From Serratia grimesii NBRC 13537 (GTDB lineage Bacteria; Pseudomonadota; Gammaproteobacteria; Enterobacterales; Enterobacteriaceae), in NCBI RefSeq assembly GCF_001590905.1, contig NZ_BCTT01000015.1, positions 118,259 through 182,258 on the forward strand: a stretch of DNA of 64,000 bases, given 5' to 3'. Positions 9,625 to 18,646 of this stretch are shown in pieces. The translations under genes were made by a program, and so were the position numbers. The notes under the pieces are model-generated. The model was given only the letters and a program-made list of their open reading frames with translations, was not told the origin of the DNA and did no database searches. The stretch's first letter is position 1, and the number at the start of each line of letters is the position of its first letter.

Positions 9625-10707
9625 ATGAACGGAAAGCTGAAAATACAGGAAATTGCCCAGCAAACGGGGCTATCAATCAGCACCGTTTCACGCGTACTCG
9701 CGGGCAAATCCAATACCAGTGCCGAAGCACGCCAGAAGGTGCTGGCCTGCGCGCAACAAAATGGCATCCTGCAAGGGATATCCAGCGGACGACTGATGCT
9801 GAACAGTGTCATGGTCTTTGCCCCACAGCGTGCCTTTGACGTACGTACAGACATCTTTTACTACAAAGTGATCCAGGGGATCACCGCCGCATTGGCGGAA
9901 CATGAGGTGCGTATCCGCTACTGTGGGCTTGAGGAATTGCACAGCGACGGCGCACTGTTTCTGGAAAAAATGAGCGATCCACAGACACAAGCCGCACTGA
10001 TTATCGGCATCGATGATGAACACATTCATCAATTGGCCGCCGATCTGAACAAACCCTGCGTACTGATTAACTGCACTGACCGCCAAATGCGGCTCGATAG
10101 TGTCTCACCCGATCATCAACTGATTGGCGAATTTTCTGCCAATTACCTGATCCAACAGGGTCACAGCCATATTCTTAACCTGCAATGCCTGCGTCGACAC
10201 ACCATGGAGCTGCGGCTGGCAGGCATTAAACACGCCTATGCACGGCATAATATTGCCTTTGATGACGGTCGCCATCTGGTTACCACTTCAGGTTTCGGTA
10301 GTGAAGAGGCTGAACAGGCGCTCACCACCTTTATCAACCGGGTCAGCCACCGTTCGCAGCTACCAACGGCCATTCTTGCCGGTGGCGACTATATGGCGGT
10401 TGGCGCGGTCAAGGCACTCAACAAATTGCAGTTGAGCGTGCCGGGCGATATTTCGGTAATGAGCACCGACGGTTTTAATCTGGCAGAAATTCATGACGTT
10501 CCCCTCACTTCCGTACATGTGCCTCGCGACGAACTGGGCTATGAGGCCATTCAGCTCTTGCAGCGCCGCATGCTGCGGGCCGATGCGCCGCCGTGCAATC
10601 TTCTGTTACATGGCAAGCTGGCGGTACGCGCTTCGGTCAAACGCGTCAGCGCTCATAAAACCAGCCCGGCGGTCAGCACTCACGATCACCGCCTTTACGA
10701 TGTCTGA
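9625..10707 (+). CDS. LacI/GalR-family transcriptional regulator
   Basis: A 360-residue repressor. The N-terminal helix-turn-helix IQEIAQQTGLSISTVSRVLAG (about 6-26) is the classic LacI motif with hinge region after it, and the rest is a periplasmic-binding-protein-like ligand domain (GGDYMAVGAVKALNKLQLSVPGDISVMSTDGF). Start ATG 9625 has GGAG 11 bp upstream. Divergent from the MFS-GH31 pair and so its likely regulator, with the imported sugar or a product as effector. The C-terminal ~20 residues after VRASVKRV are not typical of the family. Confidence 0.9.
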   Translation: MNGKLKIQEIAQQTGLSISTVSRVLAGKSNTSAEARQKVLACAQQNGILQGISSGRLMLNSVMVFAPQRAFDVRTDIFYYKVIQGITAALAEHEVRIRYCGLEELHSDGALFLEKMSDPQTQAALIIGIDDEHIHQLAADLNKPCVLINCTDRQMRLDSVSPDHQLIGEFSANYLIQQGHSHILNLQCLRRHTMELRLAGIKHAYARHNIAFDDGRHLVTTSGFGSEEAEQALTTFINRVSHRSQLPTAILAGGDYMAVGAVKALNKLQLSVPGDISVMSTDGFNLAEIHDVPLTSVHVPRDELGYEAIQLLQRRMLRADAPPCNLLLHGKLAVRASVKRVSAHKTSPAVSTHDHRLYDV

Positions 10708-10734
10708 ACTACACTTAGTGGCAGAATCTTTATA

Positions 10735-10916
10735 GGTACCCTATAGCTTTCAAGCTACAGTCAGGCAACCAGCTATCAGGGCGAATTTATTCGCCCCCTA
10801 CAGTAACTGGAGTGAGCGACAAATCTGTCGGGAACAGATTTGAAAGCGTGATCAACGGCCCTGAAAGGACGAGGGCCGTAAGCAGGTAACAACGCTGTAG
10901 CTTGAAAGATGACGGG
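10735..10916. repeat. Composite ERIC-like element with nested palindromes
   Basis: Outer arms are a perfect 14-bp inverted repeat: CTTTCAAGCTACAG at 10747-10760 and CTGTAGCTTGAAAG at 10895-10908. Inside are CAGTAACTGGAGTGAGCGA (similar to the ERIC core), GGGCGAA/TTCGCCC at 10779-10796, CAAATCTGT/ACAGATTTG around loop CGGGA at 10820-10842, and ACGGCCCT/AGGGCCGT at 10855-10879. The element is longer than a plain ERIC and looks like an ERIC into which other palindromes were inserted. It fills most of the gap between the LacI-type gene and protealysin. Confidence 0.7.
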
Positions 10917-10950
10917 TAAATTTTTTGCCCTTTGCCTAAGGAGAGCCACT

Positions 10951-11976
10951 ATGACGACCCTAACAGCACGATCGGTCATCCCCCCTTATATGCTGCGCCG
11001 GATCATTGAGCACGGCAGCCTGCCGCAGCGCGACTGCGCATTGCATACCCTGAATCATGTTCAAAGCCTGCTCGGCAACAAGCCGCTGCGCGCACCCGGT
11101 GCGAAAACCTCCAGCGCTGGTGTGGTCATCCGCGATATTTTTGATGCCGAAAACGGCACCCAACTGCCGGGTAAACAGGTGCGTAATGAGGGCCAGGCCA
11201 GTAATCATGACGTAGCGGTGGACGAAGCCTATGACTATCTTGGTGTTACCTATGATTTCTTCTGGCAAGCGTTCAAACGCAATTCTTTGGACAACAAAGG
11301 CCTGCCGCTAACCGGCAGCGTGCATTACGGTAAGGAATATCAGAACGCCTTTTGGAACGGCCAGCAGATGGTTTTCGGCGACGGTGACGGGGAGATCTTT
11401 AACCGCTTTACCATCGCTATCGACGTGGTCGGCCACGAGCTGGCGCACGGCGTGACCGAGAGTGAAGCCGGGTTAATTTACTTCCAGCAGGCCGGTGCGC
11501 TCAATGAGTCGCTGTCTGACGTGTTCGGCTCCTTGGTCAAGCAGTTCCACCTTCAGCAGACTGCTGAGAAAGCCGACTGGCTGATTGGCGAGGGGCTGTT
11601 GGCAAAAGGCATCAACGGTAAAGGCCTGCGTTCGATGTCGGCGCCCGGTACCGCCTACGACGATCCACTGCTGGGGAAAGATCCACAGCCAGCCAGCATG
11701 AAAGACTATATCCAGACCAAAGAAGATAACGGCGGCGTTCACCTTAACTCTGGCATTCCCAATCGCGCGTTCTATCTGGCGGCAACTGCACTGGGTGGTT
11801 TTGCCTGGGAGAAAGCCGGTTATATCTGGTATGACACACTTTGCGATAAGGCACTGCCGCAGGACGCTGACTTTGCCACCTTTGCTCGTACCACGGTGAA
11901 GCATGCCAAACAGCGTTTCGACAGCACGGTCGCGGACAAGGTACAGCAGGCCTGGCACCAGGTGGGAGTGGAATAA
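10951..11976 (+). CDS. Protealysin-type M4 metalloprotease (thermolysin family)
   Basis: A 341-residue zinc protease with a short prodomain and no recognisable signal peptide, as in protealysin of Serratia proteamaculans. ATG 10951 is chosen because AAGGAGAG lies 6 nt upstream and the protein then opens MTTLTARSVIPPYML, with the PPxM-type prodomain motif at 11-15. Cleavage before about Ala51 (AKTSSAG) would release the mature enzyme. The zinc site is HELAH at 162-166 plus Glu186 in GALNESLSD; GGVHLNSGIPN near 265 is the substrate region with catalytic His further on. Overlaps the next gene by one base (TAATG), so the two are coupled. Confidence 0.93.
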   Translation: MTTLTARSVIPPYMLRRIIEHGSLPQRDCALHTLNHVQSLLGNKPLRAPGAKTSSAGVVIRDIFDAENGTQLPGKQVRNEGQASNHDVAVDEAYDYLGVTYDFFWQAFKRNSLDNKGLPLTGSVHYGKEYQNAFWNGQQMVFGDGDGEIFNRFTIAIDVVGHELAHGVTESEAGLIYFQQAGALNESLSDVFGSLVKQFHLQQTAEKADWLIGEGLLAKGINGKGLRSMSAPGTAYDDPLLGKDPQPASMKDYIQTKEDNGGVHLNSGIPNRAFYLAATALGGFAWEKAGYIWYDTLCDKALPQDADFATFARTTVKHAKQRFDSTVADKVQQAWHQVGVE

Positions 11977-12317
11977 TGAAACCTTTACCGGCGCTCAATC
12001 AGGACACCGTCATTGAGCTGGCGCGTGAAGGCGGCTTTGCCTTTATTCCTAAACTGGCAGGCCAGCGGCGCATTGCGCTGGCCGACATTACACCGGAACA
12101 ACGGCAGCGCCTAAACCAACTGTTGAACCAGACGCTGCCCTACGCACAAGAAGAAGGCAAACCGGGCTCCCCCGGCTGCGGTGATCAACGTTATTTTCGC
12201 GTGCAGATCAGCTACTACAGTGAGGCCCTGTGCAGTGAGATCGTACTGCTGATCCCGGAAACCAGCGCCCCACAGGCGTTGATTGACTTGTGGAAAACGG
12301 GTCAGGTGGATGAGTGA
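11976..12317 (+). CDS. Emfourin, protein inhibitor of protealysin
   Basis: A 113-residue protein starting at the ATG that shares its A with the protease stop codon. Size, position directly after an M4 protease, and sequence features such as EGGFAFIPKLAGQRRIAL near the start and DQRYFRVQISYY in the middle fit emfourin, the described cytoplasmic inhibitor of protealysin. It has no signal peptide. The arrangement acts like an immunity pair: the cell makes inhibitor with the protease to keep it silent inside. Only family-level recognition is claimed. Confidence 0.85.
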   Translation: MKPLPALNQDTVIELAREGGFAFIPKLAGQRRIALADITPEQRQRLNQLLNQTLPYAQEEGKPGSPGCGDQRYFRVQISYYSEALCSEIVLLIPETSAPQALIDLWKTGQVDE

Positions 12318-12344
12318 ACAAACATGGAGATGTAGAGGTGCCGC

Positions 12345-12392
12345 ATGTTGCACCCACGTGGCGAATCGGGGCGAATTTGTTCGCCCCTTACA
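12345..12392. repeat. Small palindromic repeat, GGGGCGAA family
   Basis: Perfect arms GGGGCGAA (12368-12375) and TTCGCCCC (12380-12387) around TTTG, preceded by GCACCCACGTGGCGAATC. The flank and the arms recur at 23031-23080, and the arms alone inside the composite ERIC at 10779-10796. The stop codon of yfgJ lies at the edge of this repeat. Confidence 0.65.
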
Positions 12393-12609
12393 GAAGGATA
12401 TAACTAAATAACACCCGCTTTTTGGATATCAGGCCATGGCCGTTCTGGCACAGGTAGTCCACCGCACCGCAAGCCTTCAGCTCTTGCAACGGCTGCCCGC
12501 AATCCGGGCAATTAGCCAACTGTTGATAATCGCTGTTACAGGCGACGCAATGGTAGTGACCATTCACCCACTCCATCTTTTGCTCGCATTGCGGACATTG
12601 CGCTTCCAT
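12388..12609 (-). CDS. yfgJ: Zinc-ribbon protein YfgJ
   Basis: A 73-residue protein with two CxxC pairs (CPQCEQ, CVAC; CPDCGQPL, CGAVDYLCQNGHG), so one or two zinc ribbons. It closely resembles E. coli YfgJ up to GLISKKRV; function is unknown. ATG 12609 is preferred over an in-frame GTG at 12615 because GGGAG sits 5 nt upstream. It starts 13 bp after the AEC transporter stop and may be cotranscribed. Its last residues (SYILL) and stop codon come from the edge of a palindromic repeat, so the tail differs from the E. coli protein. Confidence 0.88.
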   Translation of the reverse strand: MEAQCPQCEQKMEWVNGHYHCVACNSDYQQLANCPDCGQPLQELKACGAVDYLCQNGHGLISKKRVLFSYILL

Positions 12610-12622
12610 AGTCACTCCCAGA

Positions 12623-13579
12623 TTAAATCACGCCCCATGAGCGTAAGAAATAGATGCCCAGCGCGGTAGTGAAAAACGAGCCGACAGTGGTGATGGCGAT
12701 AATATTCGCCGCCAGCGTGGCATTGCCCCCCATCGCACGCGTCATCACATAGCTGCCAGAAGCCGTTGGCGTGGCCGAGAACAGGAAGATAATCCCCAAT
12801 GCCGCGCCGTGAAAACCGCACAACCAGCCACCGAGCGTCATTATCACTGGCACGACAAACAACTTGGCCGAAGAGGAGAGCGCCGCCACATTGGACGAGC
12901 GAAACATGGCGCGTAGATCCAAACTGGCACCGGTACACAGCAACGCCAGCGGCAGCGACAGTGCCGAGATGTAACTGCCGGTCTGTCTGATCACCTGCGG
13001 AATACCCAAACCAGTCTGCGCATACGCCAGCCCACACACCAGACCGATGATTAACGGGTTAGTCACGATGCTACGCAACAACGATAAGCGGCTGATTCGT
13101 TTCCCCTGCCCACCTTGTAAGCTGCGCGTCAGCGTAATCACAGACAGCACGTTGAACAGGATCACCGTCACCGTCAGATACAGCGAGCCCAACGCGATCC
13201 CTTCGCTGCCATAGGCCGTCATGGCGTATGCCAATCCAACAATGGCGGTATTGGCACGGAAGCCACCTTGCACGAACACACCACGCTCGCGCGGTTCCTT
13301 AACCAACCACACTGCCGCCATCTCCAGTAACAAGAAGGTGGCCAGAGTGCCAACCGCGCCGAAGATTACCAGCGGCAGGTTGCCCAATAATTGTGGATGG
13401 TTGGTCGCAATGCTGAAGAACAACAAACAGGGTAGCGCCAGATTGAACACCAACTTGGTGGCGCCGTCGATAAAACGATCGTCCATCAAACGCCAATGGC
13501 GCAACAGTATGCCCAACAACATCATTAACAGATTCGGTACGGTGACGTTGAATGCAAAACTCCAGGTTTCCCAGGACAT
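12623..13579 (-). CDS. AEC-family (auxin efflux carrier) transporter
   Basis: A 318-residue inner-membrane protein with about ten hydrophobic segments in two halves. LVFNLALPCLLFFSIA near residue 45 and LSLPLALLCTGASLDL near 205 are the paired AEC/MleP-YfdV motifs. Relatives move carboxylates such as malate or export other small acids; the substrate here is unknown. It lies between der and yfgJ, which are neighbours in E. coli, so it is an addition to the backbone. Confidence 0.85.
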   Translation of the reverse strand: MSWETWSFAFNVTVPNLLMMLLGILLRHWRLMDDRFIDGATKLVFNLALPCLLFFSIATNHPQLLGNLPLVIFGAVGTLATFLLLEMAAVWLVKEPRERGVFVQGGFRANTAIVGLAYAMTAYGSEGIALGSLYLTVTVILFNVLSVITLTRSLQGGQGKRISRLSLLRSIVTNPLIIGLVCGLAYAQTGLGIPQVIRQTGSYISALSLPLALLCTGASLDLRAMFRSSNVAALSSSAKLFVVPVIMTLGGWLCGFHGAALGIIFLFSATPTASGSYVMTRAMGGNATLAANIIAITTVGSFFTTALGIYFLRSWGVI

Positions 13580-13635
13580 GACGTTCCTTCAGCTGATGGC
13601 GATAATCTACGGATAATAAAACGATTTCAGACCAA

Positions 13636-13676
13636 TAAAAAAGGGGCGCGGTATCACTACCGCGCCCCTCATACTG
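13636..13676 (-). terminator. Strong terminator of der
   Basis: Perfect 11-bp stem (13643-13653 with 13658-13668, loop TCAC) followed on the minus strand by TTTTTTATT. Nearly the same palindrome and 3' flank (TCATAC) recur after hmp at 52403-52440. Confidence 0.9.
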
Positions 13677-13677
13677 A

Positions 13678-15165
13678 TTATTTGCTTTTCTTCAGGTGGC
13701 TCATCAAGCGTTTACGCTTGCGCATCTGGTTCGGCGTCAGCAGGTTACGCTTACCAGCAAACGGGTTTTCACCCTCTTTGAACTGGATACGGATTGGCGT
13801 ACCCATTACCTTCAGAGAACGACGGAAGTAGTTCATCAGGTAACGTTTGTACGAATCGGACAGATCAGTCACCTGGTTGCCGTGGATCACCACAATCGGT
13901 GGGTTATAACCACCGGCATGTGCATACTTCAGCTTCACGCGGCGACCACGCACCAACGGTGGCTGGTGATCGTCGGCAGCCATCTGCATGATTTTGGTCA
14001 GCATTGAGGTGTTCACACGACGGGTCGCACACTCGTAAGCTTCCAGTATCGATACGAACAAGTTGCCAACACCGCTACCATGCAGGGCCGAGATGAAGTG
14101 GATGCGGGCGAAATCGACAAAGCCCAGGCGCAGATCAAGCATCTCTTTCACGTGGTCACGATCTTCCTCGCTCATGCCGTCCCACTTGTTGACCGCAATC
14201 ACCAGTGAGCGTCCACTATTGAGGATAAAGCCAAGCAGCGATAGATCCTGATCGGAGATGCCTTCGCGTGCATCCACCACCAGCAATACTACGTTCGCGT
14301 CTTCGATCGCCTGCAGCGTTTTGATTACCGAGAACTTCTCTACGGTTTCCGTTACCTTGCCACGCTTGCGCACCCCGGCGGTATCGATCAACACATATTC
14401 GCGTTCGTCGCGTACCATCGGAATATAAATGCTGTCACGAGTGGTGCCTGGCATGTCGTACACCACAACACGTTCCTCGCCGAGGATACGGTTAGTGAGT
14501 GTGGACTTACCCACGTTAGGGCGACCCACGATAGCCAGTTTGATCGGCAAATCTTGTGGGTTGAAGTCGTCTTCCGGCTCTTCTTCTTCGCCTTCGAGGG
14601 TCTCACCTTCTTGCTCAGCCCAATAAGCGGCATTAGCCTCTTCTTCGGTCAGCTCTACTTCTTCCGGCTTTTCACCGACAAACGGCACCAGCACATGTTC
14701 AATCAACTGCGCGACACCACGGCCGTGAGAAGCGGCGATCGCATGCACGTCACCCAGACCCAGCGAGTAGAAATCGGCGGTGGCCATGTCAGGATCCATA
14801 CCGTCGGTTTTGTTAGCGACGAGGAAGGTGGCCTTCTGGCGGTTGCGCAGATGCTGGGCGATGCCCAGATCGGCAGGCATCAGACCCGCGCGCGCATCAA
14901 CCATAAACAACACGATATCAGCTTCTTCGATCGCCAACAGCGACTGGCCAGCCATACGTGTTTCAACACCGTCTTCGGTACCGTCAATACCGCCGGTATC
15001 AACGATGATAAATTCATTACCCTCAACTTCTGCACGACCATACTTGCGGTCTCGCGTTAGCCCGGGGAAATCCGCCACCAGCGCATCGCGCGTATGTGTT
15101 AAACGGTTAAACAAGGTGGATTTACCCACATTCGGGCGCCCAACTAGCGCGACGACAGGTATCAT
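13678..15165 (-). CDS. der: Ribosome-assembly GTPase Der (EngA)
   Basis: Essential GTPase that helps mature the 50S subunit. Tandem G domains: the first has [10 protein letters not shown] near residue 8 and NKTD near 118, the second [10 protein letters not shown] near 215 and NKWD near 330. The acidic linker (EEEEPEDDF, about 190-200) joins them, and a C-terminal KH-like domain ends in a Lys/Arg-rich tail. The 495 residues match the family (E. coli 490). Upstream gene bamB ends 241 bp away. Confidence 0.98.
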   Translation of the reverse strand: MIPVVALVGRPNVGKSTLFNRLTHTRDALVADFPGLTRDRKYGRAEVEGNEFIIVDTGGIDGTEDGVETRMAGQSLLAIEEADIVLFMVDARAGLMPADLGIAQHLRNRQKATFLVANKTDGMDPDMATADFYSLGLGDVHAIAASHGRGVAQLIEHVLVPFVGEKPEEVELTEEEANAAYWAEQEGETLEGEEEEPEDDFNPQDLPIKLAIVGRPNVGKSTLTNRILGEERVVVYDMPGTTRDSIYIPMVRDEREYVLIDTAGVRKRGKVTETVEKFSVIKTLQAIEDANVVLLVVDAREGISDQDLSLLGFILNSGRSLVIAVNKWDGMSEEDRDHVKEMLDLRLGFVDFARIHFISALHGSGVGNLFVSILEAYECATRRVNTSMLTKIMQMAADDHQPPLVRGRRVKLKYAHAGGYNPPIVVIHGNQVTDLSDSYKRYLMNYFRRSLKVMGTPIRIQFKEGENPFAGKRNLLTPNQMRKRKRLMSHLKKSK

Positions 15166-15242
15166 TGTGAAGCCTCATTACTTAATAATCAATGCGTTAC
15201 TGCACCATGGGTAGACACCAAGCGTGCAGCTTATAAAATACG

Positions 15243-15276
15243 AAACGGCCCCTGAACCCTCAGGAGCCGTTTTCCC
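15243..15276 (-). terminator. Probable terminator between bamB and der
   Basis: Dyad AACGGCCCCTGA / TCAGGAGCCGTT (about 15245-15271, one mismatch) between the bamB stop and the der start. On the minus strand it is followed by TTTCGTATTTT, a weak T tract. Confidence 0.55.
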
Positions 15277-15406
15277 CTTCATCTTTCGCGTCGCAGTGGC
15301 ATGGACTGCGCACCCTCATCCCAGTCACTTATCCTGGGGTTCTGTGCGCTTGTCGCCTGACTGCACCCGAAAACTTTGGGTACTGAAAAGGTTGCGACGA
15401 TCGGCG

Positions 15407-16588
15407 TTAGCGGGTGAACGCGTAAACTTTACCGCCCTTCGCCTGGATGACCAGCTTATCGCCAGCTACCATCGGCGCAGACAGGAAGCCGGAGCTATCC
15501 ACTTCCTGCTGAGCAACAAAACGGCCGTCCGTGGTGTTGATCCAGTGCAAGTAACCTTCAGAGTCACCCGTCACCAGGAAGCCATTATACATGACTGGCG
15601 GGGTCAGGTTACGGTGCAGCAGATCACTCTGCGTCCACACGGTCACGCCACCTTCGGTGCTCAACGCCACCACGCGATCATTCTGATCCACCAGGTAGAT
15701 GCGACCGGCATCAACGATGAAATCGTTCACAGAACCCAGTTCACGCTTCCACATGATCTGACCTGAACGCAGATCCAACGCCGTCAGGTTACCATTGTAA
15801 CCTAATGCGTAGACAACGCCTTCAACAATCACCGGCGTCGTGTCGACATCGTTCAAACGATCGATTTCAGTCGCGCCGCTCGGTTGAGAAATACGTTGCT
15901 GCCAGATCAACTGACCCTGCTGCATCAGCACTGCGCTGACGCGACCGTTATCACCGCCAACAATGGCTGCGCCAAAGGCAACGGCCGGTGCAGACTCACC
16001 ACGCAGTGACAGAGAAGGCATATCCAGGTTAACAGTCCACTTCACCGCACCATCAGATTCGTTCAGCGCCTGCAGCAGACCGTTGGAGGTGTGGATCAGT
16101 ACCATACCGTCGCTGATCACCGGACGTGAAATCGCTTCACCGGCAACCTTGGTCTGCCATGCCACTTTACCGTCTGCGGTATTCAGTGCGTAAACTACGG
16201 CTTTCTCACTGCCAACATAAACTTTGTCACCAGCTACCGCCATGCCACCCGACAGCAGCGCCGGCAGATTGCTGGACAAGAAGCCGGTTTTCTCAGAGAG
16301 ATCAACCTTCCACTTTTCATTACCGCTGTCAGCGTCCATCGCTTTCACGATGCCGTGGCGATCGGCGGCATAAATTGTGTTGTCCTGGAAAGCGGGACGC
16401 AGGTGAGAATAAAACTCACCAACACCGTCACCGACCGAGGTGCTCCACGCTTTGTTTGGCGTGAACTGATTTTCAACTTTCGGCAGCGGCGACATGGTAA
16501 CCACGTCTTCTTCACTGTTGAACAGTGAGCAACCACTCAGCAAGGCAACGGAAACCAGTCCGACCAAGAGTGTTTTACGCAATTGCAT
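15407..16588 (-). CDS. bamB: Outer-membrane assembly lipoprotein BamB
   Basis: Lipoprotein of the BAM complex that folds beta-barrel proteins into the outer membrane. The signal peptide has lipobox LLSGC with Cys20 as lipidation site. The remaining ~370 residues form an eight-bladed PQQ-type propeller, visible as repeats such as VYVGSEKAVVYALNTADGK and VYALGYNGNLTALDLRSG. The 393 residues match E. coli BamB. It follows yfgM by 11 bp in the hisS-yfgM-bamB cluster. Confidence 0.97.
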   Translation of the reverse strand: MQLRKTLLVGLVSVALLSGCSLFNSEEDVVTMSPLPKVENQFTPNKAWSTSVGDGVGEFYSHLRPAFQDNTIYAADRHGIVKAMDADSGNEKWKVDLSEKTGFLSSNLPALLSGGMAVAGDKVYVGSEKAVVYALNTADGKVAWQTKVAGEAISRPVISDGMVLIHTSNGLLQALNESDGAVKWTVNLDMPSLSLRGESAPAVAFGAAIVGGDNGRVSAVLMQQGQLIWQQRISQPSGATEIDRLNDVDTTPVIVEGVVYALGYNGNLTALDLRSGQIMWKRELGSVNDFIVDAGRIYLVDQNDRVVALSTEGGVTVWTQSDLLHRNLTPPVMYNGFLVTGDSEGYLHWINTTDGRFVAQQEVDSSGFLSAPMVAGDKLVIQAKGGKVYAFTR

Positions 16589-16599
16589 GGGAATTCCCC

Positions 16600-17220
16600 T
16601 TAGCTGGACAAGTTATTCAATTTCATGCGCAGCAGAACCTGCAGCGCCTGAGAAGCGTTAGACTCAATGCCTTTACTGTAAGCCTCACGCGCACCTTTGG
16701 TGTCGCCTTTGGCCAACAGCACGTCGCCGCGCGTATCTTGCGCCATCGCCGCCCAGCCTTCGCCTTTCACGCCATCCAGCGTTTTCAGCGCGTCATCCAG
16801 CTTTTTCTCTTGCATCTGAACACGTGCCAGACGCAGATTAATTATCGCAAGCAGGTTTTCGTCTTTGGTCTGACCTTGAGCCAGCACCAGTTGTTGATCC
16901 GCTTTGGCAAAGTCATTCTGCTCAACAAAATGCTTCGCCAGCTCCAGCGAGGCCAGCACGCCGTAGCTGTTGCTGTTGGCCTGAGCAAACTTCTGCGCAG
17001 CGGCCACGTCGTCCGGCTTACCGTCAGCCAGACGATCGCTGGCTTCCTGATAGGATTGGGACGCAACCATCATGTTGGCGTTTTCGTGGCTCTGCCAGTA
17101 ACGCCAGCCGACCAGGGCACCAATTCCGAGCACCACGCCCACTGCCAGCGCTTTGCCATTCTCGGCAAAGAACCGACGCACGGCGTCGACTTGTTCGTTT
17201 TCAGTGGTATAGACTTCCAC
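16600..17220 (-). CDS. yfgM: YfgM, ancillary subunit of the SecYEG translocon
   Basis: A 206-residue membrane-anchored periplasmic protein. One transmembrane helix (ALAVGVVLGIGALVGWRYW, about 24-42) follows a cytoplasmic start, and the rest is a TPR-like helical domain. In E. coli YfgM binds PpiD at the SecYEG channel and influences periplasmic chaperone handover and the Rcs response. It starts 13 bp after hisS. Confidence 0.95.
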   Translation of the reverse strand: MEVYTTENEQVDAVRRFFAENGKALAVGVVLGIGALVGWRYWQSHENANMMVASQSYQEASDRLADGKPDDVAAAQKFAQANSNSYGVLASLELAKHFVEQNDFAKADQQLVLAQGQTKDENLLAIINLRLARVQMQEKKLDDALKTLDGVKGEGWAAMAQDTRGDVLLAKGDTKGAREAYSKGIESNASQALQVLLRMKLNNLSS

Positions 17221-17233
17221 GGTGTCCTTCTCC

Positions 17234-18508
17234 TTAACCTAACATCAAAGCCAGACGCGCAGCGACTTCGCTTTGCGCCAGCGTTTCTTGTTCACCACTG
17301 CGCAGGTCTTTGACGACGACCTGCTGGGCCGCGACTTCGTTCTCACCCAGGATCAGGGCAATACGCGCGCCCCACTTATCTGCACGGGTAATCTGCTTCT
17401 TAAAGTTACCGCCACCGTAGTTGGTCATCAGTTTTAGCTGTGGCGCGGCATCACGCACGCGTTCAGCCAACTGCATCGCCGCACTTTGGGTACCGGCACC
17501 GGAGGAGATCACATACACGTCAATGGTCGCCGCGGCTTTAAACTCTGGGTTCACTGCCTGAACCAGCAGCACCAAACGCTCCAGACCCATCGCGAAACCG
17601 ACCGCTGGCGTTGCACGCCCGCCCAGTTGCTCGACCAGCCCGTCATAACGACCACCAGCACACACTGTCCCCTGAGCACCCAAACTGTTGGTCACCCATT
17701 CAAATACAGTGCGGTTGTAGTAGTCCAGACCACGCACCAGGCGTTCATTGATGGTATATGGGATACCCGCCTGAGCTAAAAGTTCACACAGACCGTCGAA
17801 GTGGGCTTTGGATTCTTCATCCAGATACTCGGACAGGCGTGGCGCGTCGTTCAATAGCGCCTGCACTTCCGGGTTTTTCGAGTCCAGTACGCGCAGCGGG
17901 TTACTGTACATGCGGCGTTTACAATCGTCGTCCAGCTTCTCTTGATGCTGTTCCAGGAACGCCACTAAAGCATCACGGTAGTTAGCACGGGCTTCCAGTG
18001 AACCGATGGAGTTCAGCTCCAGCTTAACGTGCTCGGAGATCCCCAGCGCTTTCCACCAACGGGCGCTCAGCAAGATCAACTCGGCGTCGATATCCGGGCC
18101 TTGCAGGCCAAACACTTCTGCACCCAGTTGATGGAACTGGCGATAACGGCCTTTTTGCGGGCGCTCGTAGCGGAACATCGGACCGACGTACCACAGACGC
18201 TGCTCCTGATTGTACAGCAGACCATGTTCAATGCCGGCGCGCACGCAACCAGCAGTCCCTTCTGGACGCAGCGTCAGGCTTTCGCCGTTGCGATCGTCGA
18301 AGGTATACATCTCTTTTTCTACGACGTCGGTCACTTCGCCGATCGCGCGTTTGAATAACGGGGTCTGCTCTACAATCGGCAAGCGGATTTCGCTGTAACC
18401 GTAGCCGCTAAGCACCTGTTTCAGGATGCCTTCAATACGCTGCCATAATGCCGTTTCTTCCGGCAGGTAGTCGTTCATGCCGCGAATGGCTTGAATGTTC
18501 TTTGCCAC
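17234..18508 (-). CDS. hisS: Histidyl-tRNA synthetase
   Basis: Class II synthetase charging tRNA-His; 424 residues as in E. coli. Motif 2 ([20 protein letters not shown]) and motif 3 ([20 protein letters not shown]) are intact, and the HisA motif [14 protein letters not shown] and AGGRYDGL are present. The C-terminal anticodon-binding domain begins near residue 325. First gene of hisS-yfgM-bamB; the gap to ispG (139 bp) contains the ispG terminator. Confidence 0.98.
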   Translation of the reverse strand: MAKNIQAIRGMNDYLPEETALWQRIEGILKQVLSGYGYSEIRLPIVEQTPLFKRAIGEVTDVVEKEMYTFDDRNGESLTLRPEGTAGCVRAGIEHGLLYNQEQRLWYVGPMFRYERPQKGRYRQFHQLGAEVFGLQGPDIDAELILLSARWWKALGISEHVKLELNSIGSLEARANYRDALVAFLEQHQEKLDDDCKRRMYSNPLRVLDSKNPEVQALLNDAPRLSEYLDEESKAHFDGLCELLAQAGIPYTINERLVRGLDYYNRTVFEWVTNSLGAQGTVCAGGRYDGLVEQLGGRATPAVGFAMGLERLVLLVQAVNPEFKAAATIDVYVISSGAGTQSAAMQLAERVRDAAPQLKLMTNYGGGNFKKQITRADKWGARIALILGENEVAAQQVVVKDLRSGEQETLAQSEVAARLALMLG

Positions 18509-18606
18509 GTGAGTTCTCTGTCCGTTGTCTATAAAAATGAACCCGATTATAGGGACTTTGCCGCCCTGTATTCAACGCGAATACAGCGTTCTGCTCCCGG
18601 GTTCAT

Positions 18607-18634
18607 AAACAAGCGGGCTAAAAAGCCCGCCGTA
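18607..18634 (-). terminator. Terminator of ispG
   Basis: Stem GCGGGCT / AGCCCGC (18613-18630) with a T-rich 3' side on the minus strand (TTGTTTAT), just after the ispG stop. Confidence 0.8.
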
Positions 18635-18646
18635 TCGATATAATGC

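Noticed and set aside
9472..9663. 63-codon minus-strand frame in the MFS/LacI divergent region
   Set aside because: Overlaps the regulator start and both palindromes, has no ribosome site and a Phe/Ser-rich translation.
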